This document shows positions 36,598 through 46,545 of a stretch of DNA of 64,000 nucleotides, piece after piece. The notes beneath the pieces are model-generated. The model made no database searches, was not told the DNA's origin, and was given only the letters and a program-made list of their open reading frames with translations. Origin of the DNA: Plantibacter flavus (GTDB lineage: Bacteria > Actinomycetota > Actinomycetes > Actinomycetales > Microbacteriaceae); assembly GCF_002024505.1 (NCBI RefSeq), contig NZ_CP019402.1, positions 3,100,001 to 3,164,000 on the forward strand, read 5' to 3'. Position numbers and translations under genes: made by a program. Position 1 is the stretch's first letter; each line of letters opens with the position of its first letter.

Positions 36598-37416
36598 ATG
36601 CTGCTCTCCGACCAGACCACCACCGCGCTCGACGCCTCCAGCGCGATCATCGGAACACACACCAACTCCTTCGTCGTGACGCACGGTGAAGCATGGGAGT
36701 GGCATCAGCACGATGTCGACGAGCTACTTTGGGGAAGTCGCGGGTCTCTCGTCGTCGAGACAGGGGCAGGCGTCCATGCCCTCCCAGGGCATTACGGGCT
36801 CTGGATACCGGCCGGCGAAGCGCACCGAGTGACTGCCGCACCGGGAACCTCGTTCGCCTGCACCTTCCTCTCGCCGGACCTCGGCGATCCGCCTCGCTCC
36901 GGGGTCGGAGCTGTGTGCATGCCCGCAGCAGCCAGCGCTCTCCTTGACGAGCTCGGTCGCAACGACCTCGCTGCCGAAACACGACGCCTAGCCGAGCTCT
37001 TGATTCCGCGACTGCTTGAACCGGCCGAGATCATCCGTCTGCACCTCAGTTTGCCGGAGGACGATCGGGCTCGACGCGTGGCCGAAGAAGTCCGGGGCGA
37101 CCCCGCAGACGCACGAACGCTCGGGGAATGGGGCGCAGTCGTGGGTTCCAGCGAGCGCAATCTGTCGAGGCTGTTCCGCCGGGACACCGGGCTGAGCTTC
37201 CTGGAGTGGCGGACGCGAGCACGGATGCTCGCTGCACTCGAGCTCCTCGCCGCAGGGATACCTGTCGGTGCAGTCGGACGAAGAGTTGGGTACACGACTC
37301 CGAGCGCGTTCGTGCAGGCGTTCCGGCGCGAGTTTGGAACAACGCCGGGTCGTCTCGACTCGATCGCACGCGAATTCGTCGGGCAACCGACATTCGTTGG
37401 CCGGTTGGCGACATGA
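36598..37416 (+). CDS. AraC-family transcriptional regulator with cupin sensor domain
   Basis: 272 residues; ATG 36598 follows GAGGAAG. The N-terminal cupin domain shows WEWHQHDVDELLWG and LPGHYGLWIPAGEAHRV. The C-terminal AraC DNA-binding domain has two helix-turn-helices (GSSERNLSRLFRRDTGLSFL; VGYTTPSAFVQAFRREFGTT). It lies directly upstream of the siderophore uptake genes on the same strand, and such regulators commonly activate adjacent iron-uptake genes. Confidence 0.88.
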   Translation: MLLSDQTTTALDASSAIIGTHTNSFVVTHGEAWEWHQHDVDELLWGSRGSLVVETGAGVHALPGHYGLWIPAGEAHRVTAAPGTSFACTFLSPDLGDPPRSGVGAVCMPAAASALLDELGRNDLAAETRRLAELLIPRLLEPAEIIRLHLSLPEDDRARRVAEEVRGDPADARTLGEWGAVVGSSERNLSRLFRRDTGLSFLEWRTRARMLAALELLAAGIPVGAVGRRVGYTTPSAFVQAFRREFGTTPGRLDSIAREFVGQPTFVGRLAT

Positions 37417-37441
37417 TCGTAGGAGAGGATCAGGGAGGTGT

Positions 37442-37460
37442 CTAAGTAAGGCACACCTAA
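37442..37460. promoter_or_regulatory. DtxR/IdeR-type iron box
   Basis: CTAAGTAAGGCACACCTAA matches the DtxR/IdeR consensus at 14 of 19 positions and lies 21 bp before the ATG of the binding protein, where repression by an iron-loaded regulator would block transcription. Confidence 0.7.
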
Positions 37461-37481
37461 CCACTCGAAGAGAAGATCTCC

Positions 37482-38447
37482 ATGCCGCTCATACGTCCTC
37501 GTCTCCTCGCTGCCTCGGCGTGCATCGCTGCTACTGCATTCCTCTTGACGTCCTGCAGCTCCCCGTCCGATGTCTCGACCTCTCCCGACACGCTGACCGT
37601 GGACACCGACTTCGGTGAGGTGACAGTCCCTGTCGAGCCGAAGGCCGCACTCGGGTTCTACACGACCGATGTCGACATGTTGATCACGCTCGGATACCCC
37701 CTGGCCAAGGAGCAGCCGCTCCGAGACGATTGGAGTGCGTTCCCCAGCTTCTTCCCCCAAGACGAACTCGAGGGCATTAAGGGGTTCCACAATTTCCCAG
37801 AGTTCAACCTGGAGAAGGTACTGGACGTCGAGCCCGATTTCATCCTCAACGGACTCGGTTACGAGACCGACTTGCATGACAAACTCACGCCGATCGCGCC
37901 GACTTACACCTACAACGGATTCGATGGTGACGATTGGCGCGACAAGTTCGACAAGATCGCCGAGGACCTCGGTCGAGCGAAACAAGCGGAGGCCTGGCGA
38001 GACCAGTACGACGCTCGCGTGGCAGAACTCAAAGCTCAGCTCGACGAGAACGGCGTCGCCCCTGTCGTCGCGGATGTGACGTTCTGGGGAGGGCAGGTGC
38101 AGATCAGCTGCTACAGCATCTCCTGCCTGGTGTTCAAAGACCTCGGGTTGCAGATCAGCCCGCTCGCAGACGGCGATGGGGACGGCGAGCCGGACAGCAC
38201 CGGCCGAGCGCTCAGTCCCGAGCAGGTCGGCGATCTGCGGGACATCGATCTCATCGTGACGACCGTCAATCAAGACGGATCCGACCTCATCACGAACAAC
38301 GAAGCGGTCACGTCCAATCCGCTGTGGGCGTCCCTGCCCTTCGTAGTAAACGAACGAATCTACCCGTACAACCTCGAGATGACTTTCGGGTCTCCGAGCG
38401 GCCAGGACGCACTCCTCGAGGTGATCGGACAGGCTCTTCTCGAATGA
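37482..38447 (+). CDS. Iron-siderophore ABC transporter substrate-binding lipoprotein
   Basis: 321 residues. Signal peptide with lipobox LLTSCSS. The fold is FecB/FepB type: VTVPVEPKAALGFYTTDVDM, FNLEKVLDVEPDFILNGLGY and KIAEDLGRAKQAEAWRDQYD (the long linking helix). An iron box precedes it and two FecCD permeases follow. The captured siderophore is unknown. Confidence 0.9.
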   Translation: MPLIRPRLLAASACIAATAFLLTSCSSPSDVSTSPDTLTVDTDFGEVTVPVEPKAALGFYTTDVDMLITLGYPLAKEQPLRDDWSAFPSFFPQDELEGIKGFHNFPEFNLEKVLDVEPDFILNGLGYETDLHDKLTPIAPTYTYNGFDGDDWRDKFDKIAEDLGRAKQAEAWRDQYDARVAELKAQLDENGVAPVVADVTFWGGQVQISCYSISCLVFKDLGLQISPLADGDGDGEPDSTGRALSPEQVGDLRDIDLIVTTVNQDGSDLITNNEAVTSNPLWASLPFVVNERIYPYNLEMTFGSPSGQDALLEVIGQALLE

Positions 38448-38738
38448 GTCATGTCGTAACGCCCACTGTTAGCCGTGACGACGGCTGCAAGGCTCACCAG
38501 CCGGAGACGAATGCGACGGGGACCATGCGGCCAGGAGACCGTCAGCAGATTCCCCGTCGCATCCGCACGTCGGTCTTGATCGACGTGAACTGGGCCGACT
38601 CGTCGCACCGTGGGCTCGGGCCAGTCTTCGCCGGCGGGAGCCACGAAGCGGTTGGGCACAGGCACGAGGCTGTCGTCGACGTCAATGGACTCTAAGTTCG
38701 AACCCACGTCGTACTCATCGGGCCCTTTTTCTGGGCGA
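38448..38738. other. Gap between binding-protein and permease genes
   Basis: About 290 bp, unusually long inside an uptake operon. A minus-strand frame is open across it, but it is the shadow of the permease frame and has no family match. It may be a deletion scar or an internal promoter region. Confidence 0.35.
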
Positions 38739-39773
38739 ATGACAGCAACAGCAGAACGGGAACGAGCGGCTATCGGGGTGCCCACTCTTCGACGGCTAGC
38801 GGGATTCACCATGATGCTGGGCGCGCTGGCGTTCTGTGTTGCTGTCAGTCTTGTACTCGGGTCCAAGGACCTGTCGATGGAGCGGATAGCCGGCGGACTC
38901 TCCGGCACGGACTCTGACGCAAGAACGATCATGTTCACTCTTCGCGGATCGCGCACCGTTCTCGGGATCCTCGTCGGCGCCGCGCTCGGAATGGCCGGAG
39001 CCTTGATGCAAGCGTTCACCCGGAACCCGCTCGCGGATCCCGGCATCCTCGGAGTGAATGCCGGCGCGGCCTTCGCGGTGGCGGTCGGAGGCGCGGTGTT
39101 CGGCATCACGAGCCTGTCAGGCATCATCTGGTTTGCCCTGTGCGGGGCAATGGTCACCACTGTCGCCGTCTGGGCCATCGGAGCGGCGGGTCGCGGTGGA
39201 CCCGACGCCCTTCGAATCACACTCGCAGGAGTGGCCATCGGAGCTGTTCTCAGCGGGTTCACGTCAGGGATCACCCTGCTGTTACCCGACGTGTTCGACC
39301 GGATGCGCGGATGGAACGCCGGAACCATCAGCAGCATTCCGTTCGATCAGTTCGGGTGGTTGCTGCCGTTCCTCGCGGTCGGGTTCGTGCTGGCCCTCCT
39401 CGTCGCGAAGCCGTTGAACACGTTGGCTCTTGGCGACGATCTCGCCGTCTCCCTGGGCTCCAGCGTCGTGCGTACGCGGATACTGGCGGTCGTCGCCGCT
39501 ACACTGCTCTGCGCAGCAGCGACCGCGGCGGCGGGCCCGATCGCTTTCGTCGGGCTGATGGTGCCGCATGCTGTGCGGTGGTTCACCGGGCCCGACCAGC
39601 GTTGGATTCTTGCTGGCAGTGTCCTCACAGCACCCGTGCTGCTCCTGGCCAGCGACATCGGCGGGCGGCTCGTGCTTGCCAGCGGCGAGCTCCCGGTCGG
39701 AGTCGTCACCGCTTTCGTCGGCGGACCAGTCCTCATCGCCCTGGTGAGACGAAAAGGAGCAAGCGCGCTGTGA
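38739..39773 (+). CDS. FecCD-type siderophore permease 1
   Basis: 344 residues from ATG 38739 (an upstream ATG at 38685 is possible). About nine hydrophobic helices. The signature GAALGMAGALMQAFTRNPLA and DPGILGVNAGAAF are typical of FecCD/BtuC permeases, as is AAAGPIAFVGLMVPHAVRW (coupling-helix region). It overlaps the next permease by GTGA. Confidence 0.9.
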   Translation: MTATAERERAAIGVPTLRRLAGFTMMLGALAFCVAVSLVLGSKDLSMERIAGGLSGTDSDARTIMFTLRGSRTVLGILVGAALGMAGALMQAFTRNPLADPGILGVNAGAAFAVAVGGAVFGITSLSGIIWFALCGAMVTTVAVWAIGAAGRGGPDALRITLAGVAIGAVLSGFTSGITLLLPDVFDRMRGWNAGTISSIPFDQFGWLLPFLAVGFVLALLVAKPLNTLALGDDLAVSLGSSVVRTRILAVVAATLLCAAATAAAGPIAFVGLMVPHAVRWFTGPDQRWILAGSVLTAPVLLLASDIGGRLVLASGELPVGVVTAFVGGPVLIALVRRKGASAL

Positions 39774-40849
39774 CGGACATCATCTCCTCCGACCGATCGC
39801 GCATTGATCGTGGCTATCGCTACGGCGTGCTGCGAACCCGGGCGGGGCGCCTCAGCGTGATTGTCGGGATGCGTAGTGCGATCGCCACCTTCGTGCTCGT
39901 GGCTGCAGCGGCGGCTGTGGCGGTCGTGAGCCTCGGGTCAGGCGACTTCGTCGTGCCGATCCCGGACGTCATCGCCACAGTGCTCGGGGGCGGGACGCGC
40001 AAAACCCAACTCGTCGTGCTCGACTGGCGGATGCCGCGGGTTCTGCTTGCTCTCGCGCTCGGAGCTGCGCTCGGTGCCGCGGGGGCGATCTTTCAGTCAC
40101 TGACACGGAACCCGCTGGGCAGTCCGGACATCATCGGCTTCGATTCGGGTGCCTATGCCGGCGCTCTCATGGTGATGACGACAGCAGGCACCGGCTATCT
40201 CGCCGTCGCCGCAGGCTCGCTCGCCGGAGGTCTCGCGACCGCGCTGCTCGTGTACGCGCTCGCCTACCGGCGGGGGTTCCACGGATTCCGCCTGATCATC
40301 GTGGGGATCGCGATTTCTGCCATGCTTGCGTCGCTGAACACCTGGATCATCCTCAACGCGGACCTTGAGCTCGCACTGTCCGCAAGTGCATGGGGCAGTG
40401 GCTCGCTCAATACGGTCGCATGGGCCCAAGCGTTGCCCGCGACGGTCATCATCCTCGCGCTCGGAGTGATTGCCGGACTTCTTTCACGAGGGATGCACGC
40501 CCTCGCAGTCGGCGACGAAGCCTCGACCGCGCTGGGCCTCCGTGGTGGCCGCGTGCGCCTCGAGCTCGTCGTGGTCGGTGTCGGCTTCACTGCAACTGCT
40601 ACCGCTACAGCCGGCCCGATCGCATTCGTCTCACTCGCTGCACCCCAACTCGCCCGGCGTCTGACGCGCTCCGCTGGCGTCGCTCTGCCCGCATCCGCAG
40701 CGATGGGGGCCTTGTTGTTGGTGTCCAGTGACTTCGTTGCACAGCGGTTGTTTGCTCCCGCGCAGCTCCCAGCCGGCGTGATAACCGTGTGTCTCGGCGG
40801 CGCATATCTCATCTGGTTGCTGATCATGGAGGCGAAGAGACGGCCGTAG
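39770..40849 (+). CDS. FecCD-type siderophore permease 2
   Basis: 359 residues from GTG 39770, with AAAGGAGC upstream inside permease 1. Signature GAALGAAGAIFQSLTRNPLG and SPDIIGFDSGAYAGAL, coupling region TATAGPIAFVSLAAPQLARR. It forms the heterodimeric channel with permease 1. The usual next gene, the FecE-type ATPase, is absent. Confidence 0.9.
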   Translation: MTDIISSDRSRIDRGYRYGVLRTRAGRLSVIVGMRSAIATFVLVAAAAAVAVVSLGSGDFVVPIPDVIATVLGGGTRKTQLVVLDWRMPRVLLALALGAALGAAGAIFQSLTRNPLGSPDIIGFDSGAYAGALMVMTTAGTGYLAVAAGSLAGGLATALLVYALAYRRGFHGFRLIIVGIAISAMLASLNTWIILNADLELALSASAWGSGSLNTVAWAQALPATVIILALGVIAGLLSRGMHALAVGDEASTALGLRGGRVRLELVVVGVGFTATATATAGPIAFVSLAAPQLARRLTRSAGVALPASAAMGALLLVSSDFVAQRLFAPAQLPAGVITVCLGGAYLIWLLIMEAKRRP

Positions 40850-41304
40850 AGCTTCCGGGAGGGGAACGCCAGCGCGTGTGGGCGGCAATGACGCTCGCAC
40901 AGGAGACACCACTTTGCTCCTGGATGATCCGACAACGCCCTCGTCCACCGCGCGCCAATACGCCGGAGTTCGACGCACGGCAGCAGCGGCCAACGCAACG
41001 ACAGGTGCCCCTTGTTAGGTTTTGTGCGATTTGTTGCCGGTCCGAGGCGAGCCGTCGCATTGTTGTGATCACCGATCCGGAGCATCGAGCAGTAGTAGCA
41101 CCCCACCCGGTGGCGGAACCTCCACGTGCACTTGGAAGATTCAGGCGACCGCGAAACTGATCGCAACACGGGATCCCGCTCAGTGAAGTGGCCACGATCG
41201 CTGATGGGGCGAAGGCGTCCATCATCCGCTGTTCATCGCGGCCAGGGCACTACGGATCGGTTGACGATCAAGAACCAAGACCACCGACAAGGAAGACAGT
41301 GGAC
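40850..41304. other. Intergenic region ahead of the sugar ABC transporter, with candidate operator
   Basis: 455 bp with no gene. It holds the 10-bp-phased TGT repeats at 41013-41040 described separately. No ATPase gene or remnant for the siderophore system was found here. Confidence 0.5.
41013..41040 (+). promoter_or_regulatory. Candidate DeoR-type operator (phased direct repeats)
   Basis: TGTTAGGTTT, TGTGCGATTT and GTTGCCGGTC follow each other with a 10-bp period. The first two elements resemble those at 51652-51681, and to a lesser degree 46742-46761. DeoR-family repressors typically use such phased direct repeats. Confidence 0.4.
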
Positions 41305-42624
41305 ATGAATCACCGAAGAAGCAGTACTCGCGTCGGAGCTATCGTGGCGACGGCGCTCGCAATCGGGACGCTGAGCGCGTGTGCGAACGGCTCAACGACG
41401 AGTGACGACTCCGCGGCCTCTCGCGAATTCACCTACTGGTCGATGTTCAAGATGGGCGAACCCGGCCAGGTCGCGCTAGCGACGATCATCGAGGAGTTCG
41501 AGAAGGACACGGGGATCACCGTTGACGCCCAGTGGGTAGGTCGTGACGTGCTCACCAAGCTGCAGCCCACGCTGTCGACATCACCCGCGGCTGATCTCAT
41601 CGACCGCCCCCTCTGGGCTGTCGAATCCGTCATGGTGCCGAGCGGCACCGTCGCGGATCTGGAACCCGTGCTCGATATGGAGATTCCGGGAAGCGACGAG
41701 ACCGTCCGCGACGTCATCCCCGAGACCTACCTCGAGGTCGCGCGATCAAAGGACGGGGCTCAGGTCGTCATCCCTTGGACGATGACCAGCTACGACATCT
41801 GGTACGACTCAGCTCGGTTCCCGGACCTGGTGAACACGACTGACCTGACCTGGGACCGCTTCGTCGAAGTACTCGACGATTCGCGAACGCTGGGAGCTCC
41901 TTTGGCCCTGGACGCTGACATCCTCGGCTACAGCGCCTACTGGTACAACAATGCAGTGCTCCACACCATGGGTCCTGGTGCCATGAACAAGGCCGCCGGG
42001 GACAAGACCGGTAAGACCTGGGACGAGAGCGGGTACCGGGACGCGGCCGACAGGATCCAGCAGCTCGTCGCCGGAGGCTACTTCGCAGAGGGATACAACG
42101 CGAGCAAGTTCCCGGCCATCCAACAGAAGTGGGCGTCCGGGGAAGCGAACTTCATCCTCAACGGCTCATGGCTCCCCGGCGAAGCCGCACCGAATGCCGC
42201 AGAGGGATTCGAGTTCGCAAGCATCCCGTTCCCCGCTGACGAGCCAGACTCGAAGTACGCGGCGACCACTGCGTACGGCTGGGTCATCCCTTCGAAGTCC
42301 ACGAATCCCGGTCCAGCGGAACAGTTCATCGCCTACGCCTACGGCAAGGAGCGCGCACAGGCGTACGCCGATGAGACCTCGGTCATCTCAGCCCGAGCGG
42401 ACGTGACGGAGTCGGCGGCCGTGGCGTCCGCGGCCGCGACGCTCGAAAACGCTGACAAGCTCGTTCTGGACGACGACGGCATCTCCCAGAGCTACGGCGG
42501 CGACTGGTCGACGAAGGTCTACCAACCGCTGGTGGCCCAGCTGCTCACCGGCGGGCTCGACGCCGAGAAGTTCATCGCCGAGATCAAGCAGCAGACGGTC
42601 TCCTACTGGGAACTCAATCAGTGA
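41305..42624 (+). CDS. CUT1-type sugar ABC transporter substrate-binding lipoprotein
   Basis: 439 residues from ATG 41305. Lipobox LSACANG. Mature protein has the family 1 extracellular binding-protein pattern: FTYWSMFKMGEPGQVALATI, a hinge near VIPWTMTSYDIWYDSARFPD, and WASGEANFILNGSWLPGE. It probably captures oligosaccharides released by the lyase in this locus. It overlaps permease 1 by GTGA. Confidence 0.9.
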   Translation: MNHRRSSTRVGAIVATALAIGTLSACANGSTTSDDSAASREFTYWSMFKMGEPGQVALATIIEEFEKDTGITVDAQWVGRDVLTKLQPTLSTSPAADLIDRPLWAVESVMVPSGTVADLEPVLDMEIPGSDETVRDVIPETYLEVARSKDGAQVVIPWTMTSYDIWYDSARFPDLVNTTDLTWDRFVEVLDDSRTLGAPLALDADILGYSAYWYNNAVLHTMGPGAMNKAAGDKTGKTWDESGYRDAADRIQQLVAGGYFAEGYNASKFPAIQQKWASGEANFILNGSWLPGEAAPNAAEGFEFASIPFPADEPDSKYAATTAYGWVIPSKSTNPGPAEQFIAYAYGKERAQAYADETSVISARADVTESAAVASAAATLENADKLVLDDDGISQSYGGDWSTKVYQPLVAQLLTGGLDAEKFIAEIKQQTVSYWELNQ

Positions 42625-43610
42625 CGAATCAGACTGATCAACGTGCAGTCCGGGGTGCCGACACCATGTCGGCCCCCGGGCGGCCGGCCGGCCGCTCCGT
42701 GTCCGCGCGTCGTGGCTCGTTCGAACGATCTCGTCGACGTCTCTTCTGGCCGTTCGTTCTTCCGGCGCTCCTTCTCTTCGCCCTGCTGATGATCGTTCCA
42801 CTGGTCGGGACATCGTGGATCAGCCTCCACAAGTGGCCGGGAACGGGTCCCATGGAATGGGTGGGCCTGAAGAACTTCGTCTATCTTTCCCGCGATCCAG
42901 CCTTCCTCAAGTCATTCGCGAACTCGGGGTTGGTCGTGGTCGTCGCGGGCGCTGGAATCTTCGCGTGCAGTTTCGTCCTGCTCGCACTCCTGAAGGACAT
43001 GGTCGGACGTGGACGCGCATTCGCAAGATCCGTGATCTTCTTCCCGGTGATCATTCCAGGGATCGTCCTGTCGATCGTTTGGGGATTCATGTTCCAGGCG
43101 GACGGGCTCGTCAACGAGGTACTCCGCACGATCGGTGTCACGGACCCTCCAGCGTGGCTTGCAGCAGAGAACCGGTTCGGAGTCATCCTCCTCGGCATCG
43201 TCTGGTTCGGTGCCGGATTCTACGCGACGATTCTGCTAGCCGGCGCTGATCAGATACCGCCCTATCTGTACGAAGACTGCGCGTTGGCCGGGGCGAACAT
43301 GTGGCAGCGGTTCAGATATGTGACCTTGCCCCTCTCGTGGGACATCATCTCCGTCTGTGCCGTCCTCTGGACCATCAATGCGCTCAAGACGTTCGAGTTC
43401 ATCCTGGCGATCGCCGGGTCCTCGAGCGGACTCCCCGACCCCGGAACGTGGACGATAGCTCTCTACACCTACGCGTCCGTCCTCAACCCGGCCGGGGTAC
43501 CCAGCTATGGTCTCGGGGCCGCAAGCTCGTTGGTCATGCTCGCGCTCATCGGCGTACTCGTCGTCCTCATCCGGCGCATCATGCGTCGAGAGAGCATCGA
43601 GTTGGCATGA
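42621..43610 (+). CDS. Sugar ABC transporter permease (MalF-like)
   Basis: 329 residues, GTG 42621 overlapping the previous stop. Six hydrophobic helices. The EAA loop region near EDCALAGANMWQRFRYVTLP matches the permease-ATPase contact motif. Forms the import channel with the next permease. The N-terminal tail is Gly/Arg-rich. Confidence 0.92.
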   Translation: MTNQTDQRAVRGADTMSAPGRPAGRSVSARRGSFERSRRRLFWPFVLPALLLFALLMIVPLVGTSWISLHKWPGTGPMEWVGLKNFVYLSRDPAFLKSFANSGLVVVVAGAGIFACSFVLLALLKDMVGRGRAFARSVIFFPVIIPGIVLSIVWGFMFQADGLVNEVLRTIGVTDPPAWLAAENRFGVILLGIVWFGAGFYATILLAGADQIPPYLYEDCALAGANMWQRFRYVTLPLSWDIISVCAVLWTINALKTFEFILAIAGSSSGLPDPGTWTIALYTYASVLNPAGVPSYGLGAASSLVMLALIGVLVVLIRRIMRRESIELA

Positions 43611-43643
43611 GCGACTCGTCGTCGTTTTCGAAAGGATCTGATC

Positions 43644-44546
43644 GTGCCAACTGATGAGACGAGAAATCTCCTGGTTCCGCGCTCTCGCAGCAGAACTGCC
43701 GCGCGGAAGCCGTCGATTGCGAGCCCCCTTCAACGCGCTCTCAGCGGTCCGATCGTGGCCGTGATCGTCATTGCGAACGTCGCGTTACTCGCCTGGCTCC
43801 TGATGTCAGCTTTCAAGTCGAGTCGTGACATTCTGAATCAGCCTTGGTCGCTACCGACCGAGCTGAGGTGGGAGAACTTCGTGCTCGCCTGGACGACGGG
43901 CAACTTCAGCGTCGCCACAGCGAACTCGGTCGTCCTGACCGTGGGCACAGCCTTCTTCACGATCGTCCTGGCCGCGCCCGCCGCCTACGCGCTGAGTCGA
44001 CTGGGGAACCGAGCAGCAAGCCCGTTGACGTCTCTGTTCGCCGTGTGCATCGGCATCCCGGCTCAAGCGATCTTCCTGCCGATCTTCGCAATGCTCGCTC
44101 CGGTTGGTCTGGTGAACAATCTGTTCGGGCTGCTACTCATCTACGTGGGCACATCACTTCCGTTCGCGGTGTTCTTCCTGACCGGATTCTTCCGAACGCT
44201 CCCTCTCGAGCTCGAAGAAGCGGCGGCGCTGGACGGTGCAACGCCGGCGCGGACGTTTTGGCGGATCATGCTTCCGCTGGCCCGCCCGGGAATCATCACA
44301 CTGGTCGTACTGAACGTCATCGGCCACTGGGGAGAGACCTTCTTCGCACTGGTCTTCCTGCAGTCGCAGGAGCTCCAGACGCTTCCACTCGCATTGCTCG
44401 GCTACTTGCAACAGATGCAGTACAACGGAATGAACTGGGGCGGCATGTTCGCCGGAATCGCCGTCACGGTCGTTCCGATCCTGGTGATGTACCTCTGGGT
44501 CGGGCGCCGGATCATCGAGGGGATGACGCTCGGAGCAACCAAATGA
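43644..44546 (+). CDS. Sugar ABC transporter permease (MalG-like)
   Basis: 300 residues from a GTG following GAAAGGATC. Six hydrophobic helices; EAA motif EEAAALDGATPARTFWRIMLPLA (first 20: EEAAALDGATPARTFWRIML). No ATPase is encoded nearby; actinobacterial CUT1 systems often share a housekeeping MsiK-type ATPase encoded elsewhere. Confidence 0.92.
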   Translation: MPTDETRNLLVPRSRSRTAARKPSIASPLQRALSGPIVAVIVIANVALLAWLLMSAFKSSRDILNQPWSLPTELRWENFVLAWTTGNFSVATANSVVLTVGTAFFTIVLAAPAAYALSRLGNRAASPLTSLFAVCIGIPAQAIFLPIFAMLAPVGLVNNLFGLLLIYVGTSLPFAVFFLTGFFRTLPLELEEAAALDGATPARTFWRIMLPLARPGIITLVVLNVIGHWGETFFALVFLQSQELQTLPLALLGYLQQMQYNGMNWGGMFAGIAVTVVPILVMYLWVGRRIIEGMTLGATK

Positions 44547-44557
44547 GGCTGGCTTGA

Positions 44558-44600
44558 ACGGGCGGGGCGCGGAACGCAGTCGATTCCGTGCCCCGCCCGT
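44558..44600. terminator. Strong bidirectional hairpin terminator
   Basis: ACGGGCGGGGC..GGAA at 44558-44574 pairs with TTCC..GCCCCGCCCGT at 44584-44600. It lies between the convergent permease and fucosidase genes. Confidence 0.8.
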
Positions 44601-44706
44601 GTTCCATGGGACGCTATTCGCTTCCAGTCATCAAGAGAAGTGCCGACGAGGCAGCACTCCCTCAGCCGCCGCACAGCCCATACGGTTGGCACCGCAGTCG
44701 CTCACG

Positions 44707-46545
44707 TCAGCCGCTCACGTCCCGCAGTGCAGTCCGTGTGTCAGGGACATCCGACGCGCGTGCGGCGACCGCACCGTTGGGATGTTCTTCGTTCTTCGCC
44801 GGCAGCTCCAGACGGATCGCCGCCAGATTGAGCGAGTCGATCGTCCACTTCGAATCCTTGATCCGGAGACCGCGTATCTTCAGGGTGTATCGGCCGGCCT
44901 CGGGCACCTCGACTGTTCCGATCTCACTTCGCACCATCTGCCAGAAGAACAGCACCGGACTGAATTCCCGACCGTCGTCGGTGACGACAAAAGCGCGAGT
45001 GTGAACCTCACCACTGGGGGTCGCCCATTCCAGACGTCCGGTGAGCCCCGCACCGTCCCAGCGCGGCTTCGCGTGTCCGGAGGTTTCCTTACTCAGCGCG
45101 ACGACCCGGTGGTCGCCGGGATCGACAACGTCGACGTCCCACGCGATACCACCTGGAATGGACCTGGCCGATCCCACGTCGAGTCTGATCGATTCGGCAG
45201 AGGATTGCGCCGGAACGGGGTCGATGTCCGGCGCCGAGCCGAATGTGAGCTTGACCAGTCTGGGAAGATCGTCGCTCGGGGCGGGTACCTCCGTGGTGAA
45301 CGAGGATCCCAAGAGCGCCGGGGCCACGCGCGACAGTGGCAACGCACGCTCACAACCCGTCGGTTCGATGAACGACACTCCGAGCGGCTGCGTCCGAAGT
45401 CCCGGCAAAGCAAGGCGGACGAGAGACGGATCGGTGATATGGACATACAGCGATGTTTCTGCTGAGGTGACGTAGCCCCAGTCGAAACCCGACGGGAACG
45501 GCGACCCACTAGCTCCGTGGATGGCAGGCGATGCACGACGCATCCAACGGCTGATCTCTCGAAACTGTTCGCTGGCCCGAGCCGGAATGCTGCCGGCGCC
45601 GTCGGGTCCGAAGTTCAGGAGCAGGTTGCCGCCCCGGCTCACGGTGAAGGCGATGGTCTCGCACAGACTGGCGGAAGTCTTCCAACGGCTCTCGCTTGCG
45701 ACAAATCCCCACGAGTCGTTCGTGGTCGCGGCCGTCTCCCACGCTGACCTCGGCAGAACCGTATTGAAGTAGTTGTCATCCATTGATTCGTAGTCTGCAA
45801 CGCCGCCGACACCGACGCGACTGTTGATGACCGCTGTCGGCTGGAGCTCACGGACGATTCTCGCAGCCTCGGCAGCTTGGTGCGGGGCGATACCTGCGGG
45901 CATGTCGAACCACACGGACGCGATTTCGCCGTATTCGGTGAGAAGCTCCGTGAGCTGTGGCATCGCTTTCGACCGCCAATATCGCTCGAAAACTCCGTCT
46001 CCGGAAGTCGTATCCCAGTCATTGCTTCGCGGCCCGACAGCATCCGGGTCGGCCCAGTCGATGACATGCGAGTAGTAGATCCCGAGGGCGACACCGTGCT
46101 TCCGGCAGGCGGCGGCGAGCTCAGCCAGTGGATCACGCCGGAATCGCGTGGCGTCGACGATGTTGAACGAGCTCGCTCGCGACCGATACATGGCGAAACC
46201 ATCGTGATGCTTTGCGGTGAAGACGAGATATCTGGCTCCCGCACGAGCTGCCATCAGTACCCACTCATCCGCATCGAACCGAACCGGGTTGAATTCGGCG
46301 GCAAGCCTGCGGTACTCGTCGCGTGGAATCCGCGCCGTCGACTGAATCCACTCGGCCAGCCCCGGGATGTCTTGTCCGGCGTACTGCCCTCCGAGCAGAG
46401 ATGAGACTCCCCAGTGCACGAACGCTCCGACACGCCAGGACTCCCATCTCCGTCGCCGGTCTCGGTCGGCAGGCGTGTCGCCGATCGTGGGGAGGTCGCC
46501 GTGCAGCCCTTCTCCGGCGGGTGTGGCGGTATCTACAGGCAACAC
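44707..46545 (-). CDS. Alpha-L-fucosidase, glycoside hydrolase family 29
   Basis: 612 residues. GH29 hallmarks: FVHWGVSSLLGGQY, YLVFTAKHHDGFAMYRS (family signature), the nucleophile region ASVWFDMPAGI, and NLLLNFGPDGAG. The C-terminal roughly 200 residues are beta-rich. No signal peptide is evident, so it probably acts in the cytoplasm on imported fucosylated oligosaccharides. It reads divergently from the lyase gene. Confidence 0.92.
   Translation of the reverse strand: MLPVDTATPAGEGLHGDLPTIGDTPADRDRRRRWESWRVGAFVHWGVSSLLGGQYAGQDIPGLAEWIQSTARIPRDEYRRLAAEFNPVRFDADEWVLMAARAGARYLVFTAKHHDGFAMYRSRASSFNIVDATRFRRDPLAELAAACRKHGVALGIYYSHVIDWADPDAVGPRSNDWDTTSGDGVFERYWRSKAMPQLTELLTEYGEIASVWFDMPAGIAPHQAAEAARIVRELQPTAVINSRVGVGGVADYESMDDNYFNTVLPRSAWETAATTNDSWGFVASESRWKTSASLCETIAFTVSRGGNLLLNFGPDGAGSIPARASEQFREISRWMRRASPAIHGASGSPFPSGFDWGYVTSAETSLYVHITDPSLVRLALPGLRTQPLGVSFIEPTGCERALPLSRVAPALLGSSFTTEVPAPSDDLPRLVKLTFGSAPDIDPVPAQSSAESIRLDVGSARSIPGGIAWDVDVVDPGDHRVVALSKETSGHAKPRWDGAGLTGRLEWATPSGEVHTRAFVVTDDGREFSPVLFFWQMVRSEIGTVEVPEAGRYTLKIRGLRIKDSKWTIDSLNLAAIRLELPAKNEEHPNGAVAARASDVPDTRTALRDVSG

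Noticed and set aside
36792..38273. Minus-strand frame of 493 codons
   Set aside because: Fully antisense to the AraC regulator and the siderophore-binding lipoprotein, both with firm motifs.
38360..39337. Minus-strand frame of 325 codons across the permease gap
   Set aside because: Mostly antisense to permease 1; low-complexity composition; no recognised domain in the gap part.
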